From contig NZ_CP054839.1 of assembly GCF_018141105.1 (NCBI RefSeq), positions 6,327,411-6,391,410 of the forward strand: a DNA stretch of 64,000 bases, in the 5' to 3' direction. The notes below the pieces were generated by a model. That model worked only from the letters and a program-made list of their open reading frames with translations. It made no database searches and was not told the origin of the DNA. The translations under genes were made by a program, and so were the position numbers. Each line of letters begins with the position of its first letter. The first letter of the stretch is position 1. This document shows positions 43,471-51,758 of the stretch, piece after piece. Origin of the DNA: Saccharopolyspora erythraea. GTDB taxonomy: Bacteria; Actinomycetota; Actinomycetes; Mycobacteriales; Pseudonocardiaceae.

Positions 43471-44364
43471 AAACCTGTCCCGTAATGATCAAGTATCGGT
43501 GGCGTGCAAGGGAAACACGGCCTGTGTGGTGGAGGTTGGTTTCAGTGCGTCATAGCGCGGTTGCGCATCAGGGCCACGCCCTGGCGGCGTGCCAGACGCC
43601 GTCGCGTTTGCGCCGGCAGTTACGGAGGATGTTCCAGGACTTCATGTGCGCCAGGGCATGCTCGACGCAGGCACGGACTCGCTTGTGAACGCTGTTGAGC
43701 TCATCTTTCCACTCGGGAAGCTCGCTGCCGTCAGTGGGTTTGCGATACGGCATGATCACCTCGCGGTTGCCCTGATAGCCGCCGTCGGCCATCACCTGCG
43801 CGCCCGAGCAGTCCTGGTCGACACCGGATTCGGTATAGGCACGGCAGTCGTTGTGGTTGCCCGGCAAGGGTTTTCCGATCGCGACCGTCAGCCGCGGGTT
43901 GGCGTCGATCACGACCTGAAGGTTCGTCGAGTACCGATAGTTCTTCGACGACGCACTCACGCCCCGATCGTGAGTGGGCACCAGGGTGCCGTCGACGATC
44001 AGCACCGCGTCCGGGCCGTGTTCGCGCTTGACCGGCGACAACGCGAGATACGGGCCCAGGTGGTCCACGACCCGCCCGGCCGCGGACTTGGAGACATCGA
44101 ACAGCAACGCGACCTGCCGAAGAGTGAGATTGGTGCGGTAGTACACCGCAACCAGCAGCACCCGGTCGTCCAGCGACAGTCCCCACCGGCGGCCGGCTCC
44201 GGTCTGCTCGGCGCCACGACGCCGCACGATGCCCACCAGCTTGCCGAACTGCCGCACCGACAGCCCTGTGAACGTCGGTATCCACGCCGGCTGGTCAACC
44301 CCGATCACCTGCACCCGTACATGATCCACCATGACCCACGCCCGCCATTACGGGACAACCTTTA
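43471..44364 (-). mobile_element. IS5-family (IS427-like) insertion sequence
   Basis: 894 bp. The ends carry inverted repeats sharing TGTCCCGTAATG exactly (43476-43487 and its complement 44348-44359), with a few mismatches outside. TA lies on both flanks (43469-43470, 44365-44366), as for the IS427 group. It contains one intact transposase gene. Confidence 0.82.
43568..44332 (-). CDS. IS5-family transposase (DDE_4 type)
   Basis: 254 aa. An N-terminal HTH (LTLRQVALLFDVSKSAAGRVVDHL) is followed by the DDE domain: AVLIVDGTLVP (Asp), VMADGGYQG (Asp) and CVEHALAHMKSW (Glu). The family length is about 250-280, so it appears complete and potentially active. Confidence 0.9.
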   Translation of the reverse strand: MVDHVRVQVIGVDQPAWIPTFTGLSVRQFGKLVGIVRRRGAEQTGAGRRWGLSLDDRVLLVAVYYRTNLTLRQVALLFDVSKSAAGRVVDHLGPYLALSPVKREHGPDAVLIVDGTLVPTHDRGVSASSKNYRYSTNLQVVIDANPRLTVAIGKPLPGNHNDCRAYTESGVDQDCSGAQVMADGGYQGNREVIMPYRKPTDGSELPEWKDELNSVHKRVRACVEHALAHMKSWNILRNCRRKRDGVWHAARAWP

Positions 44365-44371
44365 GGCGCGA

Positions 44372-44812
44372 GGGCACCGAAGCGCCCTGCGCTTCTCTCG
44401 TGCCAGCGCTTCGGCCGTGCTGGCGGACGTGCGCCACGAACAGGGGAAGCACGCCGCGCCCATCATCGGCGACGAAGCGCGGTACTTCCACATCAACGTC
44501 ACCCAGCCCCAGCACTGGAGTCTGCCATGAACCATGGCTGGGGAGTTCAGCACGCTCAACGCACTGGTCGATAAGGCCACGATCTGGCGGTGCGCCCATG
44601 ACGAGCCCCTTGAGCTTTCGACGGGTGCTGGACACGCCAAGCAGATCTGCGTCGTCCTGAGCTACAAGTGGTCGCACCAGCGGGACCGACTCCGATGGTG
44701 CGACGATCGTCAACACATCCTCGGTCACGCATGCGAGCGTCGCGAGAATCATCGCGTACCCAGCATCCAAATGGGCGGGGCGTGGCATGACGAGGACAGC
44801 TGCGTGGCCCAT
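44372..44812 (-). CDS. Short hypothetical frame, doubtful
   Basis: A minus-strand frame of about 147 residues (MGHAAVLVMPRPAHLDAG, then TEDVLTIVAPSESVPLVRP, then LLGVSSTRRKLKGL) lies between the IS5-type element and the att repeat. It resembles real coding sequence for about 90 residues and then runs toward the IS end. I recognise no family and see no ribosome binding site of note. The rest of 44813-45035 shows no gene. Confidence 0.3.
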
Positions 44813-45035
44813 GCTCTCGGGGGTTCAGGAGCCATGCTCCCACTGAGGACGTCCCGCCGCCGCACGCCTCCCACAAGACAGCCAGGGGATGCCCCGAAGC
44901 GTGTCAAGGAGTCGAGAACGCGACCGTCAGCCAGCGGACCGGGCATGACGCGACGAGGCCACTGCCATTTGACGAGAGGTAAAGGGGTCCATGAGCGGCG
45001 TGCTCGCCCGAACCATGAGCCGCATGATCATGAAA

Positions 45036-45073
45036 AAAGGGTCTTCACAGGCGCTTACCTGCGAAGACCCTTT
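45036..45073 (-). terminator. Intrinsic terminator next to the tRNA-Pro fragment, copy 2
   Basis: On the minus strand AAAGGGTCTTC pairs with GAAGACCCTTT (45063-45073 with 45036-45046), continued by four more pairs past one mismatch. The loop is 6 bases and the hairpin is followed by a T-run. It stands 7 bases beyond the tRNA 3' end, the position of a native tRNA-Pro terminator. Confidence 0.8.
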
Positions 45074-45077
45074 CGAC

Positions 45078-45199
45078 CGTCGGGACGGCGGGATTCGAAC
45101 CCACGACCCCTTGACCCCCAGATCAAGCGAGGGTCAACGGCATGCTCAAGCTCATTCTTCGAGGTCGACTACCAGTGTACTCGGCGCAGTAAAGGAGTC
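45078..45199 (-). repeat. att-type direct repeat, copy 2: 3' half of tRNA-Pro(GGG) plus element end
   Basis: 122 bp, same length and direction as 24729-24850 with seven mismatches. On the minus strand 45121-45080 give the tRNA-Pro 3' half with a fully Watson-Crick T-stem apart from one G-U pair, closer to a true tRNA than copy 1. The 5' tRNA half is again replaced by element sequence, so an intact tRNA-Pro, if present, should lie to the right of this window. The repeats frame 20.2 kb. Confidence 0.85.
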
Positions 45200-45226
45200 C
45201 ACTGGCATCTGCCAGGCCAGAGGCGC

Positions 45227-45467
45227 TCAACTGTGCATCTGAGGTCCACGCGTGGCAATGCTGGACAACAAATGTGCGTTGGGCGAGTTGGCTGGCGACG
45301 GTGGCGGTAAGCAGCATGTACATCACGACGCTCTGGTAGCGGATAGCGGTCGGCTGGTCGACGGTCGCCAGGATGAGCCCGGTCATTGCGCCTGGCAGGC
45401 TCATCAAGCCGACGACCTTCGTCGTGTCAGTTGCGGGCAGCAGTGCACACGCTCGCGGCTTCCGCAT
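45227..45467 (-). pseudogene. Remnant of a FetB/YbbM-type ABC permease
   Basis: Minus-strand frame with LLPATDTTKVVGLMSLPGAM, TGLILATVDQPTAIRYQ and VVMYMLLTATVAS, the conserved last helices of the FetB iron-export permease family (UPF0014). Only about 70 of some 250 residues remain, without a proper start. It abuts the att repeat in the same way the PhzF fragment abuts copy 1. Confidence 0.7.
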
Positions 45468-45488
45468 GACCCGCGCAGCAACGCCCTG

Positions 45489-47078
45489 TCAGGTCCACCT
45501 TCCGGTGCCGTGGGTTTCAGCCGTCGCCGTGATCTCCTGCAGCAGGGCGAGGCGGCGGACCTTGCCGCTACCGGTGCGTGGGATTTGATCCCAAGTCAGA
45601 GCGATCGGCGCTTGGAGGGTCGGAATGTCGTGGGTTGCGCGCAACCAGCTCGCTTTGTCGAGCTCGCCGTCGACGGTAGCGACGACCGGCAGCGGCGCCT
45701 TGCCGGGTTGTCCGAGAATCACGCACTCCAGCGCCTGCGGCAGACGCTCTTCCAAGAGGTCTTCGACACGCAGACAACTCATCTCAGGTACGGTGTCGAC
45801 TTCGCGGTCGAGCAACTCCACGCTGCCATCCCACTTGCGTACCCCGAGATCACCGGTGATCCACCAGTCGCCCCAGTGCTTGGCCTGCCACCGGTCTGTC
45901 TCCCCGACGTAGTCCAAGCAGCGGGCTGCGGTCTTGGTCAGCACGAGCCCGGGCCGACCGCGCGGTACCGGCTCGAAGCTGTCGGGATCGACCACGCGCA
46001 ACCGGGTCTTGACCGGGACCGCGTAGCCGACGTTGCGGCTCGTGCTGCCGCCGTGTCTCGGATCGACCGAGGCCCGGGTGTGGAAGCGGAAAGTCAGTGG
46101 CCCGGTCTCGGACTGACCCCATCCCTGCATCCACAATGGGCGCTTACGACGACTCGCGGTCAGATACGATCTGATCGTGGGCGGGTGTATGGCGTCGTAG
46201 GTACTCACGAACAATCGCGTCCGTCGGAACGGGTTGTCCAGCCTCTCAGCCAACGGTGCGAACCGCACGTACGTCGCCGGAAGGGCCTCCATGACCGTTG
46301 GCGGATGTGCACGCAGCACCGGATCTGCCCTGTCTGCGTCCTGCTTCGAGATGATGACGATTTCCCGCGGTGCCAGGCAGAACGCGCTCGCGGTCCAGCA
46401 GAAGGTGCGGCCGTGCGGGTACGCACTCGCGTTGCCGAGCGTGTCGTCACCACGCATTCCGATCACCGGATAGCGCACCGTTTCGAACCTCGCCAGCTGA
46501 CCGATGATCGTGTTCCGCGAGTGCACGACCAGTTTGGGCGTCCCAGTTGTGCCGGAAGTGTGCATGATCGCGAGCGGTTCGTCGTCATGGCGGCGGCGCG
46601 GGCCGGGTGCGTCGTGCCCGCGCACATCATCCAGCGACAGCGCGCCGGGCATCGCAGCATCGAGTACCAGTGTCGCACTTGCCAGCGAGGCAAGGTCGAC
46701 GCCTGCTGCTCGGCCGCGTTCGAGCACAGCTGATGTGGTGACCAGCAATTTGGGTTCAAGGCGCTTGAGCAGGACCTCGACGATGTCGCTGGACAAGCGG
46801 TCAGAAAGCTTCGCCGGGACAGCGCCAATCCGCACCGCTGCACAGGACAACAAGTCGTAGTCCCAGTGGTTCTCCTTGACGATCGCCACCCGGTCGCAGT
46901 TACCAGCACCGGCGGCCGCGAGCCATCCGGCCAGCTCTCGCACCAGCTCCGCTAGGTCCGCGACTGCGAACTTGCGGCGGTCGTCGCCGAGATCGAACGG
47001 GCGGTCCAGGTGAACTGTGGTGGGGCTGCCGTGTTCGGCGACTTCATCGAACAGGACGCCCATATCATCCGGTTTCAC
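45489..47078 (-). CDS. AMP-dependent acyl-CoA synthetase/ligase
   Basis: 529 aa ANL-superfamily adenylating enzyme. The P-loop IMHTSGTTGTPKLV, the A5-like WGQSETGPLT and the late GDLGV and GSGKVRR (catalytic Lys) motifs are present. It activates a carboxylic acid as acyl-AMP and usually makes the CoA thioester. It is the last gene of the minus-strand unit after UbiA and the flavin oxidase, 14 bases downstream of the latter. The acid is unknown; an aromatic or fatty acid primer would fit. Confidence 0.88.
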   Translation of the reverse strand: MKPDDMGVLFDEVAEHGSPTTVHLDRPFDLGDDRRKFAVADLAELVRELAGWLAAAGAGNCDRVAIVKENHWDYDLLSCAAVRIGAVPAKLSDRLSSDIVEVLLKRLEPKLLVTTSAVLERGRAAGVDLASLASATLVLDAAMPGALSLDDVRGHDAPGPRRRHDDEPLAIMHTSGTTGTPKLVVHSRNTIIGQLARFETVRYPVIGMRGDDTLGNASAYPHGRTFCWTASAFCLAPREIVIISKQDADRADPVLRAHPPTVMEALPATYVRFAPLAERLDNPFRRTRLFVSTYDAIHPPTIRSYLTASRRKRPLWMQGWGQSETGPLTFRFHTRASVDPRHGGSTSRNVGYAVPVKTRLRVVDPDSFEPVPRGRPGLVLTKTAARCLDYVGETDRWQAKHWGDWWITGDLGVRKWDGSVELLDREVDTVPEMSCLRVEDLLEERLPQALECVILGQPGKAPLPVVATVDGELDKASWLRATHDIPTLQAPIALTWDQIPRTGSGKVRRLALLQEITATAETHGTGRWT

Positions 47079-47092
47079 AATGTCTCCAAAGC

Positions 47093-48445
47093 CTAAATGA
47101 GCGCGGATCGGCGACGGTCTCGGTCTCTTCCGAGCCGGCTCAGCGCTCGAGACGCCGCGAGCGCTCCCGCGCGAACGGCGCCTTCGCTTGACGGCCGCAG
47201 TGTCAACCAGTCACCCGCGTAGTCGACCGGCGCACAGTCGCGTGCCATGAAAGCGGAGCGCAACCGCAACGCCTCCGGGGTCGCTTCGGGCAACCCATAT
47301 CGGAACCGGTGTACGAAATTTGCCGCATTGGCCGATTCCAGGCCCGGCACGTAGCGGGCTGCCGCGGATGTCAGCCGCTCGATCACCTCGTGTTCCGGAA
47401 CATCCAGCAACTCCGGGACACTTCGGGCGTTGGCCATCAGGGTCAGAAGTCCCTTGCCCGCCGGTGCGCGTCCCGGGTGCTTGGCGTGGTCGATGATGAT
47501 CCCGGACAGAACCGGTTCCTCGACTTCCGGGGTGAGCAGCACGTACAGCGGCCGGTGGGACTCCGGTGCCACCGGCCTGTCTAGCAGGCAGCTGACCTTC
47601 AGCGTCGGGGTGAACGTGCACGCCGACAAGAACGGACGCTCATGGTCGGGTGCGTTGGCGTGCAGCTTCGCGGCGATCGGCGCCGGCACGCACAGCAGGA
47701 CCGAACGGGCCGTCACGGTGTCGCCACCGACCTGCAAGCGTGCCGAGTCCCGCTCCGCAGCGACTTGGTCCACGCGCACGCCGGTGGCGATGTCCAGGCC
47801 ATCGGCCAGTCGGCGCGCAAGCGTGTCCATCCCATCGCGATAGGTTCGCCAGCTGCCGGCCTGGCCAACGGCCAGCAGTAGACTCAGCATCGGCGCCGCC
47901 GCCGAGCGCGCCGTGTCCCAACCGAAGAAGCAGCCTGCAACCGGTTGGAACAGGTAGTCGTGCAGCTCGTCGTGGTAGCGTGCGGTGAACTCGCGGACGG
48001 TTGCGGCGTCCAGCGGTGTGGACTCCGGAAAGTCGCAGTCGTATTCCCGCTTCCGGTGCGATGCGCCACCGAGCACCCGCGCCAGATCGAGGCGCGCTCG
48101 CAACGAGAGCCCCGCACCGGTGACCATCCCAGTCCAGTCGGCGACGCCATGGTGTGTGCGTCCGTTCCGCCACATACCGATGGCGCTGCCGATCTTCGGA
48201 ATTTCGTCGAGCGACACCCCAAGGCGGGCCAGAAGCTCCCAGGTCGCGCGGTAGCCTTGCGGGGACAGCTGCTCCGCCCCCTCATCCAGCACGAAACCTT
48301 CGTGCCGGAAACTGTGCATCCGGCCGCCGACTTCCGGCTGCGCCTCGAATACCCGTACATCCAACCCTGCCCGGTGCAACTCGTGCGCCGCGGTCAGGCC
48401 CGAAATGCCCGCGCCGACGACAGCGACATCGAGATCAGTGCTCAT
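47093..48445 (-). CDS. FAD-dependent amine oxidase / protoporphyrinogen-oxidase-like enzyme
   Basis: 450 aa. VAVVGAGISGLTAA at residues 8-21 is the FAD dinucleotide fold and EVGGRMHSF the GGR motif. The C-terminus has the second FAD-contact region, DCAPVDYAGDWL. The family oxidises amines, desaturates carotenoids or oxidises porphyrinogens. ATG 48445 overlaps the UbiA stop by 4 bases, so prenylation followed by oxidation or desaturation of the same product is plausible. The frame extends 58 codons upstream inside ubiA without homology. Confidence 0.85.
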   Translation of the reverse strand: MSTDLDVAVVGAGISGLTAAHELHRAGLDVRVFEAQPEVGGRMHSFRHEGFVLDEGAEQLSPQGYRATWELLARLGVSLDEIPKIGSAIGMWRNGRTHHGVADWTGMVTGAGLSLRARLDLARVLGGASHRKREYDCDFPESTPLDAATVREFTARYHDELHDYLFQPVAGCFFGWDTARSAAAPMLSLLLAVGQAGSWRTYRDGMDTLARRLADGLDIATGVRVDQVAAERDSARLQVGGDTVTARSVLLCVPAPIAAKLHANAPDHERPFLSACTFTPTLKVSCLLDRPVAPESHRPLYVLLTPEVEEPVLSGIIIDHAKHPGRAPAGKGLLTLMANARSVPELLDVPEHEVIERLTSAAARYVPGLESANAANFVHRFRYGLPEATPEALRLRSAFMARDCAPVDYAGDWLTLRPSSEGAVRAGALAASRALSRLGRDRDRRRSALI

Positions 48446-49410
48446 GCCGGACCTCCCGCGCTGACGAGTAGGTTCGCCGCGATCAGCAGGCCGACACTGA
48501 CCCGGTGAACTACGAAGCCCAATTTGCGGGCTCGCATGATGTCGCCGACTCGGAAACCGAGGTAGTACTGCCGCGCGCGCAGTGCCGTCGCCGGCAGCAT
48601 CAGCAGAACGAACCACCACGGCGCCGTTCCGACCGCCGAAGCCACCGCACCGATGGTGAACTCGGCGAACGAGAGTACACCGATGAAAATCGTGTTGCCT
48701 CGTTCCGAGACGAGAGCGGCCACGGTCGGCCGGTTCACCAAGCGGTCACCCTCGACGTCGTTGCTGTTGGAGTAGACCCCGAACATGAGCGGGCCGAAGC
48801 CGAACAATACGCCCTGGGCCAGCAGGAACCAGGAGAACTGCCCGGACACAAGCCCATAGGGGGCGATCACCAGAGAGAGGCCGAGCCAGACGAGAAAGAT
48901 CTCCTGGAGCCCGCGGTAGCTCAGTTTGAGCCCGTAAGAATACTGCAACGCCAGGACGTAGAGCACGCCGATCGCCGCGATGGTCCATACCGGACTCGCC
49001 GGTGCGATGGCGATCGTACCCGCCCAGACGGAAGCCCCGAGCAGGGCCGTGATCCAGCCGAAGCGCTCCGCTTCGGCAGGCGTAAGCGTGCCGGCGACGA
49101 GCGGCTTCCGCAGCTTCTTGCGGAGTGGATTGTCCGGCCCGTAGTTCTTGATGTCGCTGCCATCACGGAATCCGGTGAGGTCGTCGAACGCGACCAGAGC
49201 GACGGTCACCAGGACCTCGCCTACGAGGAAGCCGAGCAGCGTCAAGGCGGTGCGTGCATTGAACGCACCCAACGGCACGAGGACCGCGGAGGCGACCACG
49301 AGAATACTGAGGTAGTAGTCGTAGACATCGAGCTTGGCCAACCGCGCGTAACTACGCAGCTTGCTTTCCGGCCGGACGTATCCCGTCGAGCGGCTCGTTT
49401 CGGTGGTCAT
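48442..49410 (-). CDS. UbiA-family prenyltransferase
   Basis: 322-aa membrane protein with about nine helices. The two Asp-rich motifs that bind Mg and prenyl diphosphate appear as FDDLTGFRDGSD and SNSNDVEGD. The first motif has Asp where most members have Asn. Family members attach isoprenoid chains to aromatic or quinone acceptors, and some cyclise terpenes. It lies between a methyltransferase (16-base gap) and the flavin oxidase (4-base overlap). Confidence 0.9.
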   Translation of the reverse strand: MTTETSRSTGYVRPESKLRSYARLAKLDVYDYYLSILVVASAVLVPLGAFNARTALTLLGFLVGEVLVTVALVAFDDLTGFRDGSDIKNYGPDNPLRKKLRKPLVAGTLTPAEAERFGWITALLGASVWAGTIAIAPASPVWTIAAIGVLYVLALQYSYGLKLSYRGLQEIFLVWLGLSLVIAPYGLVSGQFSWFLLAQGVLFGFGPLMFGVYSNSNDVEGDRLVNRPTVAALVSERGNTIFIGVLSFAEFTIGAVASAVGTAPWWFVLLMLPATALRARQYYLGFRVGDIMRARKLGFVVHRVSVGLLIAANLLVSAGGPA

Positions 49411-49426
49411 GGATCAGAACCTCGTC

Positions 49427-50077
49427 TCAGCAGGGAAACCGGATTAGTGCCGCCGTGGAACGGTCCCCGCCGTAATACAGCGCGCTCTCCTCCACTCGTT
49501 GTGCACCCGGCATCAGTGCGAGGTAGTCGTCCACCGACCGCAGCCGGGACCACTTGCTGACCTGGATCGCGGCCTGCGCGTACTCCACGAGCACGAAGTA
49601 GCGACTGGAGCGCGCGATCGATCGGCAGATCTCGGCAAGCGCCACCTCGTCGAGGACGTGCATCAGCACCCACACCGACACCGCGACATCAAACTTCCGG
49701 CCATGCCAGGGCAAGTCTTCGGCACGCCCCAACTCGAACTCCACATTTGACAGATTTGCGCAGGATACCTTTGCTTCGTTCAGCATTCCGGGAGTCATGT
49801 CCAGCGCCACAACGCGATCCGCCTGTGCCGCCAGAGTCGGTGTCAGGCGGCCGATCCCGCACCCGATCTCCAGTGCGGCGGACAGTGGGCGGGCGAGCTC
49901 GCGCGCCGCGGTCCGCAGTTTCCCCGCCACGACCCGCCGGGTCTGCTCCGTCGTGTCGGCGTTGTACTCCGCCGGCTGGGAAGCCCGCATCACTCGGGCC
50001 AGGCCAGCACGCCGGGCCCGCTGCCGCCACTCCTCCGCTACGTCACCTGCGGTGACAACAGAAGCGTTGCTACACAT
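49427..50077 (-). CDS. SAM-dependent class I methyltransferase
   Basis: 216 aa. ALEIGCGIGRLTP is the SAM-binding motif I, VVALDMTPGML motif II with the acidic ribose ligand, and FDVAVSVWVLMHV the motif IV region. The family methylates small molecules at O, N or C. Its place directly before ubiA suggests a tailoring step of the same product. Confidence 0.9.
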   Translation of the reverse strand: MCSNASVVTAGDVAEEWRQRARRAGLARVMRASQPAEYNADTTEQTRRVVAGKLRTAARELARPLSAALEIGCGIGRLTPTLAAQADRVVALDMTPGMLNEAKVSCANLSNVEFELGRAEDLPWHGRKFDVAVSVWVLMHVLDEVALAEICRSIARSSRYFVLVEYAQAAIQVSKWSRLRSVDDYLALMPGAQRVEESALYYGGDRSTAALIRFPC

Positions 50078-50158
50078 GCATTCTCCTCAGATCGGATGTC
50101 CACGCGGCCGATGACCAGAACAGCACCGGCCGCGTGGGATCAGCATCCGTGGCGAAGC

Positions 50159-50686
50159 TCAGCCCAACAGCTCGACGTCGGACCGGCCGAAGTGGTATTC
50201 GCGGACGGCTGCCAGGAGCTCGTCAGTGGACAGCTCACCATTACCGTTCTTGTCGACCTTCTGGAACGCCTCCGCGGCCTGGCTCCGGTCCATCCCCAGG
50301 GCAGTGAGCCAAGTGGCGAACTCCGCTCCGTTGATCTTCCCATCGTCGTTCTTGTCGCACAGCGCAATGATGCCCTGCACCAGTGGCTTCAGCGTGCGGT
50401 TGAATTCCGCCTCGCCCTTTTCGAAGATGAGGTTTCCCGTGACCTCCATGAACTGCGCCTCGGTGACCGATCCATCGCTCCCGGCCTCCTGGGCAACGTA
50501 GTCGAACAGCCCGATCAAGGCATTCTTGATCGGCTGCACGTCCGCCGAGTCCTCGCTCTTACCAAAGGCTTGAGCGATCTGGGCTGCCTCCTGCTCGAAG
50601 TCCGCCCGCTCCAAACGGCCGCTGCCGTCGTGATCCCACTTGGCAAAACGCTTCTGCAGCCGCTCGTTGGCTACGGTGGCGGTCAT
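50159..50686 (-). CDS. Calerythrin-like four-EF-hand calcium-binding protein
   Basis: 175 aa. EF-hand 1 DHDGSGRLERADF (about 18-30), a degenerate EF-hand 2 around GSDGSVTEAQF, EF-hand 3 DKNDDGKINGAEF and EF-hand 4 DKNGNGELSTDEL. Length, order and the FHFGR.DVELLG end match calerythrin of Saccharopolyspora erythraea, where sites 1, 3 and 4 bind Ca and site 2 does not. It probably buffers or senses calcium in the cytoplasm. A link to the surrounding biosynthetic genes is not evident. Confidence 0.92.
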   Translation of the reverse strand: MTATVANERLQKRFAKWDHDGSGRLERADFEQEAAQIAQAFGKSEDSADVQPIKNALIGLFDYVAQEAGSDGSVTEAQFMEVTGNLIFEKGEAEFNRTLKPLVQGIIALCDKNDDGKINGAEFATWLTALGMDRSQAAEAFQKVDKNGNGELSTDELLAAVREYHFGRSDVELLG

Positions 50687-50863
50687 TTCTCAATCACTCC
50701 ATTTCGTTATCACATGGGAACAGCGGCGCGCGAAGTGCGCGTCGCCTCACACAAACGTTCGCCGAACGTCCGTGTAAGATCAGATGACTTTTTGGTTGAG
50801 CCGGCGGAGTACCGCAGTCGACTGCCGGGGCACCGAACACACGGCACGCACCGGCGCCGCGTT

Positions 50864-51169
50864 TCAGACGGAGAAGCTCCCACTGCCCGGAGCGACGTGG
50901 GAACCATGTCCCGGCTCTACGGTCATGCTCGGCCCCAGGCAGAGCGGATCCCCGTAGATGCGCACCGGCTCGTTGGTCTGGTTGTTCAAGACATGCGCTG
51001 CGGGCGGCAGCTTGTAGCAGCCGTCCGGGTTCTCGTACGTGGTGAGCGGCTGCGCTTCGGTCTCGAAAACGGTCACCTGTTCGGTGGCCGCCGAGGCGGG
51101 AACGGCTGCAGCTACCATTACGGGTAGAGCACCGAAGAAACCGAGCAGCACCATACCTGTCCGAGACAT
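50864..51169 (-). CDS. Small secreted protein, function unknown
   Basis: 101 aa. Residues 1-27 form a Sec signal peptide (hydrophobic core MVLLGFFGALPVMVAAAVPA) with an A-S-A cleavage site. The mature part of about 74 residues has two cysteines (in GCYKL and PLCLG), likely a disulfide, and a NQTNEPVRIYGDPLC segment like small beta-rich actinomycete secreted proteins. GAAAGGAAT lies before the ATG. I know no function. Confidence 0.75.
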   Translation of the reverse strand: MSRTGMVLLGFFGALPVMVAAAVPASAATEQVTVFETEAQPLTTYENPDGCYKLPPAAHVLNNQTNEPVRIYGDPLCLGPSMTVEPGHGSHVAPGSGSFSV

Positions 51170-51308
51170 CTGGATTCCTTTCTTGCTTTCGTTTCGCTAC
51201 CAATAGCACGCGAACGACGCCGGCCGTGGTTCCGCGCCGGCTGCCAGCACCTATACACGAACAAGTCGAGGTGGTGATCGAAAACTGCGCAAACTTGTAA
51301 GCCAGCAC

Positions 51309-51755
51309 CTAGGACACAGAGACTGTCGCGATCGACAGCCGGTTGTAGGAATTAATCAGCGCCACAGTCCATAGCAGACTTGCCAACTGAGGGTTATCGA
51401 AGTGCTTTTCCGCCGGACAGTAGTCCTCGTCGGGCACCTTTCGTTCGTTGAGCAACGTCACGGACTCGGTCAAGCGCAACGCCGCCTGCTCTCCTTCGGT
51501 GAACAGGCTCGAGTCCGGCCAGTTCAGCAGCTCCTGCAAACGATGTTCGGACTCCCCCGCCTCCCGCGCGGAACGCGTGTGCATCTCCACGCAGAACTGG
51601 CACCCGTTGAGCTGCGAGGCGCGGATGCGGACGAGCTCGAGTAGCTTCGCATCCACACCGGATGCCCGCGCGCGTTCCTCGGCGGCTCTGCTGAGCTTGT
51701 TCAGGGCCTCGAAGTTGTCCGGCGATTCCTGGATGAGATTGAGTCGCTGGCTCAT
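51309..51755 (-). CDS. Carboxymuconolactone decarboxylase / AhpD-family protein
   Basis: 148 aa all-helical CMD-domain protein. The redox and proton-relay motif N-G-C-Q-F-C-V-E-M-H has the C-x-x-C-x-x-x-H arrangement of AhpD-type peroxidases. ELVRIRASQLNGC is the usual lead-in. It starts 3 bases after the ligase stop, the last gene of the six-gene minus-strand unit. It may protect against peroxide formed by the oxidases or act on a pathway intermediate. Confidence 0.88.
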   Translation of the reverse strand: MSQRLNLIQESPDNFEALNKLSRAAEERARASGVDAKLLELVRIRASQLNGCQFCVEMHTRSAREAGESEHRLQELLNWPDSSLFTEGEQAALRLTESVTLLNERKVPDEDYCPAEKHFDNPQLASLLWTVALINSYNRLSIATVSVS

Positions 51756-51758
51756 GGT

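Noticed and set aside
44534-45310. Plus-strand frames crossing the second att repeat
   Set aside because: They include the familiar spurious translation of a tRNA region and have no start context or homology.
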